DNA of 64,000 bases from contig NZ_JBMGQR010000008.1 of assembly GCF_049059935.1 (NCBI RefSeq), positions 1 to 64,000 on the forward strand, written 5' to 3'. This DNA is from JAURVT01 sp049059935. Lineage in GTDB: Bacteria; Actinomycetota; Actinomycetes; Propionibacteriales; Nocardioidaceae. A model generated the notes under the pieces. That model did not search any database and was not told where the DNA came from. It saw only the letters and a program-made list of their open reading frames with translations. Position numbers and translations under genes: made by a program. Numbering within the stretch: position 1 is the first letter of the stretch; each line of letters opens with the position of its first letter. Below, one piece after another: positions 22,867 through 30,678 of this stretch.

Positions 22867-23414
22867 CAGCGGTCAGCCCCGTTGCGCTGGGGCTGGCTCT
22901 CCAGGTCGGCGATGAAGCGCTCGACGGTGCGACGCTGACGCGCCTCGTCCTCGAGCGACTCGCCGACGATGCGTCCGGCGAGCTCGGTGGCGACGCCGCC
23001 GACCTCGGCCCGGAGCTGCTGGACGGCCTGCACGCGCTCGGCCTCGATCTGGGCGTGCGCGGTGGCGGTGATGCGCTCCGCCTCCTCGCGCGCCTGGTCG
23101 CGCATCTCCGAGACGATGGTGGCGCCCTGCTCGCGCGCCTCCTCGCGGATGCGCGCGGCCTCGTGCCGCGCCTCGGCCAGCTGCTCGGTGTACTTCTCGA
23201 GCGCCGCCTTGGCCTCGGCCTGGGCCTCGGCCGCCTCCTTCATGCCGCCCTCGATGGCCGCCGTGCGATCGGCGTAGGCCTTCTCGAAGGCGGGCACGAC
23301 GAACTTGCGGATCAGGAAGAACAGGATGCCGAAGACGACGAGTGCGAGGACGACCTCGGACCACTCGACGGCCAGCGGCATCGGCTCCTCTGACGCGAGG
23401 ACGATCTCATGCAT
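22866..23414 (-). CDS. atpF: F0 ATP synthase b subunit
   Basis: A 182-residue stalk subunit. One transmembrane helix (VVLALVVFGILFFLIRKFVV, about residues 21-40) is followed by a long polar coiled coil rich in Ala, Glu and Arg. The b-subunit family pattern FVVPAFEKAYADRTAAIEGG follows the membrane helix. This gene has no delta fusion, unlike M. tuberculosis atpH. It lies 36 bases after atpE. Confidence 0.96.
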   Translation of the reverse strand: MHEIVLASEEPMPLAVEWSEVVLALVVFGILFFLIRKFVVPAFEKAYADRTAAIEGGMKEAAEAQAEAKAALEKYTEQLAEARHEAARIREEAREQGATIVSEMRDQAREEAERITATAHAQIEAERVQAVQQLRAEVGGVATELAGRIVGESLEDEARQRRTVERFIADLESQPQRNGADR

Positions 23415-23450
23415 GGGCGTGACCTTCTGGGTTGACGATCAGGGATCTGG

Positions 23451-23654
23451 TCAGAGCACGAAGGCGAGGGCGATGCCGATGATGGCGAGCGCCTCCGCGA
23501 GCGCGAAGCCCAGGATCGCGATGGCCTGCAGGCGGCTCTGCGCCTCGGGCTGACGGGCGACGCCGTTGATGTACGCGGCGAAGATGAGACCGATGCCGAC
23601 GCCGGGGCCGATGGCGGCCAGGCCGTAGCCGATCATGTTGAGCGAGCCGTCCAT
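23451..23654 (-). CDS. atpE: F0 ATP synthase c subunit
   Basis: A 67-residue, two-helix proteolipid, short for the family. The loop ARQPE lies at residues 33-37, and the proton-carrying carboxylate is Glu54 in GFALAEALAIIG. No Na+-site Gln/Ser pattern is obvious, so it appears H+-coupled. The subunits form the rotor ring. GGAACCG follows a GGAA-type site upstream of its ATG. Confidence 0.97.
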   Translation of the reverse strand: MDGSLNMIGYGLAAIGPGVGIGLIFAAYINGVARQPEAQSRLQAIAILGFALAEALAIIGIALAFVL

Positions 23655-23721
23655 TGCGGTTCCTTTCGGTTGGTGTTGCGGTGAAAGTCGTGGTGGGACA
23701 GGTGGTGCGGGGTGCCGACCG

Positions 23722-24510
23722 TCAGTGCTCGTCGGCCAGTGCGCCGCCGATGTACATGGCGGAGAGCAGGGTGAAGACGTAGGCCTGGAGGAACAGGATC
23801 AGCACCTCGAGGAAGCTGACCGCGATGCCCAGGACGAACGACAGGACGCCGACGGGGACGTACAGCGGGTTGCCCGCCTCGAAGATCAGGTACTCGGCGC
23901 CCACCGCGAACAGGATCAGCAGCAGGTGGCCGGCGAACATGTTGGCGAAGAGTCGAAGCGCCAGCGTGACCGGGCGGACGAGGATGTTGGACGCGAACTC
24001 GAGCGGGATGATCAGGACCAGGATCGGCCCCGTGACGCCGCTCGGGAGCGTCTGCAGCTTGAGGTAGCCCAGGGGGCCGTGCTTGGCGATGCCGACGCCG
24101 TTGTAGATGACCCAGGTGAGCCCGGCGAGGGCGTAGGCGAAGCTGGCCCGCGAGAACGACGGGAACTGCAGGAACGGGATGATGCCGTAGTAGTTGTTCA
24201 GCAGCACGAAGGTGAACAGGCTGAACAGGTACGGCACGAACTTCATGAAGTGCTCGGAGCCGATGGAGTCCCGCGCGATGCCGTTGCGCACGAAGCCGTA
24301 GACGTACTCGCCGGCGAACTGCAGCCGCCCGGGCACGATCGCGGACTTGCGGGCCATCGCGTACGTCACGCCGAAGATGATCACGACCGACAGGGTCAGC
24401 AGGATCATCGGCTTGGTGACGTCGCCGAAGACGGGGGGCAGCTCGAACGAGCCGGGGCCCGGCGGTGCGAACTCCTCCGACGCGCGGATCGTGGCGCCTG
24501 CGACGGTCAC
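23722..24510 (-). CDS. atpB: F0 ATP synthase a subunit
   Basis: A 262-residue polytopic subunit. The key Arg occurs in VRPVTLALRLFANMFAGH, the conserved helix that faces the c-ring carboxylate. Other a-subunit landmarks are FVPYLFSLFTFVLLNNYYG and the C-terminal LEVLILFLQAYVFTLLSAMY. It opens the block of F0 genes (a, c, b) that is followed by F1 genes. The N-terminal segment is hydrophilic and contains no signal peptide. Confidence 0.97.
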   Translation of the reverse strand: MTVAGATIRASEEFAPPGPGSFELPPVFGDVTKPMILLTLSVVIIFGVTYAMARKSAIVPGRLQFAGEYVYGFVRNGIARDSIGSEHFMKFVPYLFSLFTFVLLNNYYGIIPFLQFPSFSRASFAYALAGLTWVIYNGVGIAKHGPLGYLKLQTLPSGVTGPILVLIIPLEFASNILVRPVTLALRLFANMFAGHLLLILFAVGAEYLIFEAGNPLYVPVGVLSFVLGIAVSFLEVLILFLQAYVFTLLSAMYIGGALADEH

Positions 24511-24560
24511 TTCATCACCTCGTGGGGGGCACGTCGCCGGGGCGCGGGGGCGCCGGCGGA

Positions 24561-24580
24561 GGGGTGGGCCGGGGTCAGGG
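24561..24580 (+). other. G-quadruplex-type G tract between atpB and the AtpZ-like gene
   Basis: GGGG-T-GGG-CC-GGGG-TCA-GGG has four G-runs separated by 1, 2 and 3 bases on the + strand. The wider 24525-24605 stretch is very G-rich. The operon is read from the minus strand, so these Gs are on the template strand and mRNA is C-rich. Confidence 0.5.
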
Positions 24581-24604
24581 TGTGGCGGGTGGTGCGGGGG
24601 GTGC

Positions 24605-24814
24605 TCAGGCGTTCATCTGCTCGTGCTGGGAGCGGAACACCGTGTAGGTGCCGAGCACCGCTCCGAGGATCACGCCGATGGCCACCAGGAACGAGGTGCC
24701 CCACCAGCGGTCGAGTCCGAACCCGATCGCACCGTAGACGAGCACACCGCCGGCGACCCGTCCGAAGGCGGCCCACGGGTCCGTGGAGCGCGAGGGGGGA
24801 CGGGACTCGGTCAT
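24605..24814 (-). CDS. AtpZ/AtpI-like small membrane protein
   Basis: A 69-residue protein with two transmembrane helices around GVLVYGAIGFGLDRWWGTSF and AIGVILGAVLGTYTVF. The GFGLDRWWGT segment matches the AtpZ family, which with AtpI helps Mg2+ handling and c-ring assembly in F-type ATP synthase operons. It lies 94 bases ahead of atpB on the same strand, with a G-rich intergenic tract between. The function is by family only. Confidence 0.75.
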   Translation of the reverse strand: MTESRPPSRSTDPWAAFGRVAGGVLVYGAIGFGLDRWWGTSFLVAIGVILGAVLGTYTVFRSQHEQMNA

Positions 24815-24841
24815 GTCGTTCCGAACCGTAGCAGCAGATCG

Positions 24842-25300
24842 TCATCGCTCCTCCCCCAGGTCGTAGAGGGGTTCGCGCTGTTTGACCGATGCAACGATCT
24901 CGCCGACGGTCCAGGCCAGGGTGGCGACGATCACCGTCACGCCGAGGCTCGTCCGGTCGAGCTGGTCGCCCAGCACCCCGGCCTGCGTGAGCGCGACGAA
25001 GGCCAGCAGCAGCGCCGCCACCTTGCCCACGTAGAGGCTCAGGGCGAGCACCAGGACCAGGGACGGCGCGACGCCGCGCGCGGCCCCCAGCACCACCAGG
25101 CTGACGGTGAAGAACACGACGACCAGGCCGGCGCCCAGCAGGGAGCCCCACAGGCCGCTCGCGCCCGCCGACAGGGTCGCCACGACGACGCAGACCGCCG
25201 ACACGACGAGCGTGGGCACCAGCGACGCCACGAGCGTCGGAGCGACCGGGGACCCGCGCCGTGCCACCGGGGTGGCCGGGGGTCCTGCGGTCGTCATCAT
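24842..25300 (-). CDS. AtpI-like ATP synthase-associated membrane protein
   Basis: A 152-residue protein with four predicted hydrophobic helices (for example TLVVSAVCVVVATL, GAGLVVVFFTVSLVV, SLYVGKVAALLLAFVAL). The position before atpB and the four-helix layout match the actinobacterial AtpI-like family (Rv1303 position). It starts the atp operon; a CRP-like site lies 75 bases upstream. The 27-base gap to the next gene indicates co-transcription. Confidence 0.75.
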   Translation of the reverse strand: MMTTAGPPATPVARRGSPVAPTLVASLVPTLVVSAVCVVVATLSAGASGLWGSLLGAGLVVVFFTVSLVVLGAARGVAPSLVLVLALSLYVGKVAALLLAFVALTQAGVLGDQLDRTSLGVTVIVATLAWTVGEIVASVKQREPLYDLGEER

Positions 25301-25374
25301 CGGCGGCCGTCCGTGTCGTCGCGAGGGGTCTCGCGGGCTGGCGTGGTGCGGATCTGGCGCCGTTCGGGGGCGCT

Positions 25375-25390
25375 TGTGAAAATTAGCACA
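25375..25390. promoter_or_regulatory. CRP/GlxR-like site before the atp operon
   Basis: TGTGA-AAATTA-GCACA matches the CRP/GlxR consensus TGTGA-N6-TCACA at 9 of 10 positions. A minus-strand TAATTT (25385-25380), a plausible -10 element, overlaps it. It lies 75 bases upstream of the AtpI-like gene. GlxR is known to act on ATP synthase genes in Corynebacterium; here the link is inference. Confidence 0.55.
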
Positions 25391-25423
25391 AAGTCCTTCC
25401 GGGGAGCAATCGGCGGGCGACGC

Positions 25424-26536
25424 TCAGCGCACCGGCGCGCGGCGCCACCGCGGGAGCCAGAACACCACGAACGCGGTGGCCGCGGCCAGCACGCCGAACC
25501 CGAGGTAGGCGCGCCAGCCCGCGTACAGGCTCACCACGACGCTGCCGAAGGCCACCAGCGCGGCGATGGCGTACATGACCACGACGGCGCGACGGTGCGA
25601 GTGGCCGATCTCGAGCAGCCGGTGGTGCAGGTGCATCTTGTCGGGGCTGAACGGCGAGCGGCCGGCCCGGGTGCGTCTGACCACCGCCAGGAGCAGGTCG
25701 AGGAACGGGATCAGCAGGATGGTGAACGGCAGGACGAGCGGCAGCAGGGTGGGCAGCAGGCTCGCCTGCGCGTCCTGGGTGACGCTCGCGGCCGAGAACT
25801 GGCCGGTGAGGCTGATGGCCGAGCAGGCGAGGACGAAGCCGAGCAGCATCGACCCGGAGTCGCCGATGAACATCCGCGCCGGGAAGAAGTTGTGCGGCAG
25901 GATCCCGACGCACGCCCCCGCGAGCGCCGCGGTGAGGAAGGCCGTCGTCACCGCGCGGGTCTCGCCGCTCTCGACGGCCACCAGGAACGCGTAGAGGAAC
26001 AACGCGAGCGCCCCGATGGCCACGACGCCCGACGCGAGACCGTCCAGGCCGTCGACGAAGTTCACCGCGTTGGCCGTCAGGACGATGAGGAACACCGAGA
26101 ACAGCAGCGACTGGACGGGGTCGATGGCGACGTAGTTGCCCGGGAACGGCAGGTAGAGGAACTGCACGCCCATGGCCACGGCGATCACGCCCGCCAGCAC
26201 CTGCCCGGCGAACTTGCTCAGCGCGTCCAGCTCGAACAGGTCGTCGACGACGCCCACCAGGCAGATCACCGTGCCGCCCACCATGACCGGCAGCGCGTCG
26301 CCCAGCACGGTGGCGTACGAGCGCGACAGGAAGGGCAGGTGGTTGGCCACCAGGAACGCCGCGAGCAGGCCGCCCAGCATCGCCACTCCCCCGAAGTACG
26401 GGATCGGCACCGCGTGGACGTCGCGCTCGCGCACCCGGGCGGTGGCGCCGTAGCGGATCGCCAGCTCGCGGGCCGCGACGGCGAGGACCCACGTCACCGC
26501 CACCGCGACCCCGAAGACCGCGAGATATTCACGCAT
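25424..26536 (-). CDS. wecA: Undecaprenyl-phosphate N-acetylglucosaminyl-1-phosphate transferase family (WecA/MraY-like)
   Basis: A 370-residue polytopic enzyme with about 11 helices. It has the catalytic NFVDGLDGLASG (about residues 161-172) and the nucleotide-binding PDKMHLHHRL loop. These place it in the WecA/TagO/Rfe group, which transfers a sugar-1-phosphate to decaprenyl or undecaprenyl phosphate to start arabinogalactan or wall polymer synthesis. It precedes the atp operon in the same order as M. tuberculosis rfe. It follows tsaC by 22 bases. The donor sugar, probably GlcNAc, is inferred. Confidence 0.92.
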   Translation of the reverse strand: MREYLAVFGVAVAVTWVLAVAARELAIRYGATARVRERDVHAVPIPYFGGVAMLGGLLAAFLVANHLPFLSRSYATVLGDALPVMVGGTVICLVGVVDDLFELDALSKFAGQVLAGVIAVAMGVQFLYLPFPGNYVAIDPVQSLLFSVFLIVLTANAVNFVDGLDGLASGVVAIGALALFLYAFLVAVESGETRAVTTAFLTAALAGACVGILPHNFFPARMFIGDSGSMLLGFVLACSAISLTGQFSAASVTQDAQASLLPTLLPLVLPFTILLIPFLDLLLAVVRRTRAGRSPFSPDKMHLHHRLLEIGHSHRRAVVVMYAIAALVAFGSVVVSLYAGWRAYLGFGVLAAATAFVVFWLPRWRRAPVR

Positions 26537-26558
26537 GGATCAGGTGCTCACGCATGGG

Positions 26559-27389
26559 TCAGGAGCCGGCCGTCCGGCCGCGACGGTCGCCGCCCGGCTC
26601 GTCGAGGCCGGTGTAGTCCTCGTCGTCGTCGTCATCGTCGTCGTCGACCGGGTCGCGCTCGAGCTCGGCGGTCTCGAGGTCGTCGTCCGCCTCGTCGTCG
26701 TCGTCGTCGGTGTCGTCGTCGTGCACCCGGACCGGGCCCTCGCCGTCCGGCCCCTCGAGGTCGGGGTGGTAGGCGCGCAGGGTCTCCAGGTCGATGCCGC
26801 CGAGCCTCAGCACGCGCGGGGGCTCGCGGGTGACGTCGACGATGGTCGACGCCGGGCCCCCGGACGCGGGGCCGCCGTCGAGGTACACCGCCACCGCCTC
26901 GCCGAGCATGGCCTCGGCCAGGTCGACGTCCTCGGCCGGCGGCTGCCCGGTGAGGTTGGCGCTGCTGACGGCCAGCGGCCCGGTCTGCTTGAGCAGCGCG
27001 AGCGCGTGCGGGTGGTCGGGCATGCGCACCGCGACCGTCGAGCGGCTGTCGCCGAGGTCCCAGGTCAGGGACGGCTGCTGGCGGCAGACGATCGTCAACG
27101 GGCCGGGCCAGAGGTCCTCGACCATCTCGCGCACGTACAGCGGCACGGCGGTCGCGAGCGCGTCCAGGGTGGTCGGCGAGGCGACCAGCACCGGGGGCGG
27201 CATGTCGCGCCCGCGCCCCTTGGCCGCCCGCAGGCGGTCGACGGCGGTGGGCTCGAAGGCGTCGGCGGCGAGCCCGTAGACGGTGTCGGTGGGCAGCACC
27301 ACCAGGTCGCCGCGGGCGAGGGCGTCGCGGGCGGCGTCGACACCGGCGTCGGCGTCGTCCTCGCTGGCCAGGCTGAAGCGTTCACTCAC
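26559..27389 (-). CDS. tsaC: L-threonylcarbamoyladenylate synthase with acidic tail
   Basis: A 276-residue Sua5/YrdC enzyme that makes threonylcarbamoyl-AMP for tRNA t6A37. The catalytic core (about residues 15-205) contains LPTDTVYGLAADAF, AAKGRGRDMPPPVLVA and AVSSANLTGQPP. The last 65 residues are almost pure Asp/Glu (runs such as DDDDTDDDDDEADDDLE region), encoded by GAC/GAG repeats. The C-terminal Sua5 domain is absent, so this is TsaC-type with an added acidic tail. GTG 27389 is chosen as the family start; longer frames extend into non-coding sequence. Confidence 0.9.
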   Translation of the reverse strand: MSERFSLASEDDADAGVDAARDALARGDLVVLPTDTVYGLAADAFEPTAVDRLRAAKGRGRDMPPPVLVASPTTLDALATAVPLYVREMVEDLWPGPLTIVCRQQPSLTWDLGDSRSTVAVRMPDHPHALALLKQTGPLAVSSANLTGQPPAEDVDLAEAMLGEAVAVYLDGGPASGGPASTIVDVTREPPRVLRLGGIDLETLRAYHPDLEGPDGEGPVRVHDDDTDDDDDEADDDLETAELERDPVDDDDDDDDEDYTGLDEPGGDRRGRTAGS

Positions 27390-27519
27390 AGCGGCCCATG
27401 CTCTCACGCACGCGGCCGGGACCGACCACCGCCGAGCCGGTGCACGGCCCACGGATCGCGCGGGACGGCGACGGCGAGGTGCGGGTCACGTCGAGTCGGC
27501 CCAGAAGTGCCCGAACCTC

Positions 27520-27548
27520 TTGACTTGGAGATTACGGAAGCGTAAAAC
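27520..27548 (+). promoter_or_regulatory. Fructose PTS promoter with embedded palindrome
   Basis: TTGACT (27520-27525) and TAAAAC (27543-27548) are separated by 17 bases. The spacer contains TTACG-GAAG-CGTAA (27532-27545), a perfect inverted repeat overlapping the -10. That arrangement suits a DeoR-family FruR-type repressor site. The surrounding segment is AT-rich compared with its neighbours. The start codon lies 131 bases further on. Confidence 0.65.
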
Positions 27549-27678
27549 AAGAGCAATCTCACATCAGTTCCACATAAATCCACAGCATCACGCACCATCG
27601 CCTCACCCGGACGACGCACACCGCGCCGGCCGCCTCACCGCCAGCGCCCCGCGCGAACCCCGCGAAGGAACACTCCTC

Positions 27679-29757
27679 ATGTCCCAGCTGCTCCTCCCCG
27701 ACCTGGTGAGCCTCGACGCCGATCTCGGCGCGGACGCCCAGGCCGTCATCCCCGAGCTCGCCCGTCGGGTGAGCGAGGCCGGCCGCGCCACCGAGGGTGC
27801 GTCCCTCGCGGCCGACGCCCTCGCCCGCGAGTCGACGTCGGCCACCGGCCTGCCCGGCGGCATCGCGATCCCCCACTGCCGCTCCGCGTCGGTCACCGAG
27901 CCGACGGTGGCCTTCGCCCGGCTGTCGCCCAAGGCCGACTTCGGCGCCCCCGACGGCCCGGCCGACCTGGTCTTCATGATCGCGGCCCCCGAGGGGGGCG
28001 GCGCCGAGCACCTGACGCTGCTGTCGTCGCTCGCGCGCTCGCTCGTGCGCCCGGAGTTCACCGCCGCCCTCCGTGCCGCGACAACCCCCGACGAGGTCGT
28101 GCGCCTCGTCGAGGAGGCCGTCGCGCCCGCCGAGGCCCCCGCCGCGGCCGCGGCGCCGACCGCGCCCGCCGCGCAGGAGTCGGCCCCGGCCACGCAGCGC
28201 CGCATCGTCGCCGTCACCGCCTGCCCCACCGGCATCGCGCACACCTACATGGCGGCCGACTCGCTCGTGCAGGCCGGTGAGCGCGCCGGCGTCGACCTGG
28301 TGGTCGAGACGCAGGGCTCGTCGGGCTCCAAGCCGCTCTCCCCCGCCACGATCCAGGCGGCCGACGCGGTCATCTTCGCCACCGACGTGGGCGTGCGCGA
28401 CAAGGGCCGCTTCGCCGGCAAGCCCGTCATCGAGTCGGGCGTCAAGCGCGCCATCAACGAGCCCGACGTGATGGTCACCGAGGCGCTCGCCGCCGCCGAC
28501 GACCCCTCGTCGGCCAAAGTCGCCGCCGGCGGTCAGGGCTCGGGCTCCGGCTCGTCGGCCGCCGCCGCGAGCGGTGGCTTCGGCGGCCGCCTCAAGCGCT
28601 ACCTGCTCACCGGCGTCAGCTACATGATCCCGTTCGTCGCCGCGGGCGGCCTGCTCATCGCGCTCGGCTTCCTGCTGGGCGGCTACGAGATGGCGCTGGC
28701 CCCGGCCGCCGGCGACGCCGCCAACCAGGCGACGGCCATCCTCAACGGCAACTCGCTGACCAACCTCCCTGACCCGACGGCGCACGCGCTGTTCGGCAGC
28801 GGGTTCCTCACCTACATCGGCGCGATGCTCTTCCTGCTCGGCGCCTGGGCCTTCGGCTTCCTGGTGCCCGCGCTCGCCGGCTACATCGCCTACGCGATCG
28901 CCGACCGTCCCGGCATCGCGCCCGGCTTCGTCATGGGCTTCCTGGCCAACCAGATCGGTGCGGGCTTCCTCGGCGGCATCGTCGGCGGACTCCTCGCCGG
29001 CGCCGTGGCGCTGTACATCTCCAAGCCGGCGGTCCCCCGCTGGCTGGCCGGCCTGATGCCGGTGGTGATCATCCCGCTCGGCGCGACCCTGATCTCCGGC
29101 CTGGTCATGCTGCTCGTCCTCGGCAAGCCGATCGCCAGCATCCAGACCAACCTCACCGACTGGCTCAACGGCCTGTCGGGCTCCTCGGTCCTGATCCTCG
29201 GCCTGATCCTCGGCGCGATGATGGCCTTCGACATGGGCGGACCGGTCAACAAGGCGGCCTACGTCTTCGCCACCACCGGTCTCACCGCCTCCGCCATCGC
29301 CTCCGGCGACGCCACCCAGCTCAAGATCATGGCCGCCGTGATGGCCGCCGGCATGACGCCGCCGCTCGCGATGGCGCTCTCGACGGTCCTGCGGCCGAAG
29401 CTCTACACCGAGGAGGAGCGCGAGAACGGCAAGGCCGCGTGGCTCCTCGGGGCCTCGTTCATCACCGAGGGTGCGATCCCGTTCGCCGCGGCCGACCCGC
29501 TGCGGGTCATCCCGGCCAACATGGTCGGCTCGGCGGTCACCGGCGCCATCGTGATGACCACCGGCGTCACGCTCACCGCGCCCCACGGCGGCATCTTCGT
29601 GTTCTTCGCGATGGGCAAGGTCGCGTTCTTCCTGCTCGCGATCGTCGTCGGCACGGTCATCAGCGCCCTGGGCGTCACCGCGCTGAAGCAGTTCACGCGC
29701 ACCAAGGCCGAGGACGCGGTCCTCGCCGACGCCGAGCGCACCCCGGTCGCCGCCTGA
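27679..29757 (+). CDS. fruA: Fructose-type PTS permease, EIIABC fusion
   Basis: A 692-residue fusion in the order IIA-IIB-IIC. IIA holds the phospho-His at about residue 66 (GGIAIPHCRSASV), IIB the phospho-Cys at about 182 (AVTACPTGIAHTYMAADSL), and IIC eight or more helices from about 300 with GAIPFAAADPLRVIPANM. An Ala/Pro linker (about 150-175) joins IIA and IIB. It phosphorylates and imports fructose, giving fructose-1-phosphate. No fruK or fruR is nearby. It sits on the plus strand within a minus-strand block and so looks inserted. AAGGA is 9 bases before the ATG. Confidence 0.94.
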   Translation: MSQLLLPDLVSLDADLGADAQAVIPELARRVSEAGRATEGASLAADALARESTSATGLPGGIAIPHCRSASVTEPTVAFARLSPKADFGAPDGPADLVFMIAAPEGGGAEHLTLLSSLARSLVRPEFTAALRAATTPDEVVRLVEEAVAPAEAPAAAAAPTAPAAQESAPATQRRIVAVTACPTGIAHTYMAADSLVQAGERAGVDLVVETQGSSGSKPLSPATIQAADAVIFATDVGVRDKGRFAGKPVIESGVKRAINEPDVMVTEALAAADDPSSAKVAAGGQGSGSGSSAAAASGGFGGRLKRYLLTGVSYMIPFVAAGGLLIALGFLLGGYEMALAPAAGDAANQATAILNGNSLTNLPDPTAHALFGSGFLTYIGAMLFLLGAWAFGFLVPALAGYIAYAIADRPGIAPGFVMGFLANQIGAGFLGGIVGGLLAGAVALYISKPAVPRWLAGLMPVVIIPLGATLISGLVMLLVLGKPIASIQTNLTDWLNGLSGSSVLILGLILGAMMAFDMGGPVNKAAYVFATTGLTASAIASGDATQLKIMAAVMAAGMTPPLAMALSTVLRPKLYTEEERENGKAAWLLGASFITEGAIPFAAADPLRVIPANMVGSAVTGAIVMTTGVTLTAPHGGIFVFFAMGKVAFFLLAIVVGTVISALGVTALKQFTRTKAEDAVLADAERTPVAA

Positions 29758-29772
29758 CGCACCGCACGACGA

Positions 29773-29811
29773 CGGGCCCGTCACGCTCCCCTCGGGGGCG
29801 CGGCGGGCCCG
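29773..29811. terminator. Bidirectional terminator between PTS and prmC
   Basis: CGGGCCC arms at both ends flank a smaller GCTCCCC/GGGGGC hairpin; weaker GACGCAC/TGCGTC pairing extends it to 29757-29820. The hairpin lies between convergent stops at 29757 and 29821 and can serve both genes. Confidence 0.7.
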
Positions 29812-29820
29812 CTGTGCGTC

Positions 29821-30678
29821 TCAGCGCCGGACGGCGGTGGTGAAGCGGGAGCGACCGGCGAGGTCGGGGTGGTCGCGGACGTCGCGCCAGCGTCCCGTCG
29901 CCGCGAAGACCTGCGGCACGCTCTGGCCCTGGACGTCGGCGTGCTCGCTGCCGACCTGGCCGCCGGGGCGCAGCAGACGAGCGGCCACGCCCTCGAGCAC
30001 GTGGGTGGCGTCGAGGCCGTCCTGGCCCGACCACAGCGCGAGGGACGGGTCGTGGTCGCGGACCTCGGCCTCGACGCTCTCCCACGCCTCGAGCGGGATG
30101 TAGGGCGGGTTCGCCACGACGACGTCGACGCGGCCGTCGAGGTCGCCGAAGGCGTCGGCCATGTCGCCCAGCCGCAGGTCGACGCCGGAGCCGCGCAGGT
30201 TGCGCTCGGCGTACGCGTGCGCGTCGGGGTCGAGCTCGACGGCGTGCACCACGGCGTGCTCGACCTCGTGGGCCAGGGAGGCCGCGATCGCGCCCGACCC
30301 CGTGCAGAGGTCGACGACCACCGGCGCCCGCAGGTCGGAGGCCATCAGCAGGTCGATGGCCCACCCGGCCAGCGCCTCGGTCTCGGGTCGGGGCACGAAG
30401 ACGCCGGGGCCGACCTCGAGCTCGAGGTAGCGGAACGGCGCCGAGCCGGTGAGGTGCTGCAGCGGCTCGCGCTCGGCCCGTCGCGCGACGAGGCCGGCGA
30501 AGCGCTCGGCGGCGGCCGGGTCGACCTCGTCGGCGACGGGCTCGAGGCGTCCGCGACCCGTGACGTGGGCCAGCAGCGTCTCGGCGTCGTGACGCGGCGA
30601 GGCGACGCCCGCCCGCTCGAGCGTGTCGGCGGCACCGGCGAGCAGCACGCGGCGCGAGGCCGGTGCCTCTGCGCTCAC
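29821..30678 (-). CDS. prmC: Release-factor glutamine methyltransferase
   Basis: A 285-residue class I methyltransferase that N5-methylates the GGQ glutamine of RF1 and RF2. SAM motif I is VVDLCTGSGAIAASLA, and the catalytic NPPY motif is in DVVVANPPYIPLE, with EHADVQG near the C-terminus. N-terminal helices (residues 1-75) recognise the release factor. GTG 30678 overlaps the prfA stop by four bases, so the enzyme and its substrate are translationally coupled. Confidence 0.95.
   Translation of the reverse strand: MSAEAPASRRVLLAGAADTLERAGVASPRHDAETLLAHVTGRGRLEPVADEVDPAAAERFAGLVARRAEREPLQHLTGSAPFRYLELEVGPGVFVPRPETEALAGWAIDLLMASDLRAPVVVDLCTGSGAIAASLAHEVEHAVVHAVELDPDAHAYAERNLRGSGVDLRLGDMADAFGDLDGRVDVVVANPPYIPLEAWESVEAEVRDHDPSLALWSGQDGLDATHVLEGVAARLLRPGGQVGSEHADVQGQSVPQVFAATGRWRDVRDHPDLAGRSRFTTAVRR

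Noticed and set aside
26613..26760. Non-coding trinucleotide microsatellite
   Set aside because: The TCG/GTC repeats are in frame and encode the acidic tail of TsaC.
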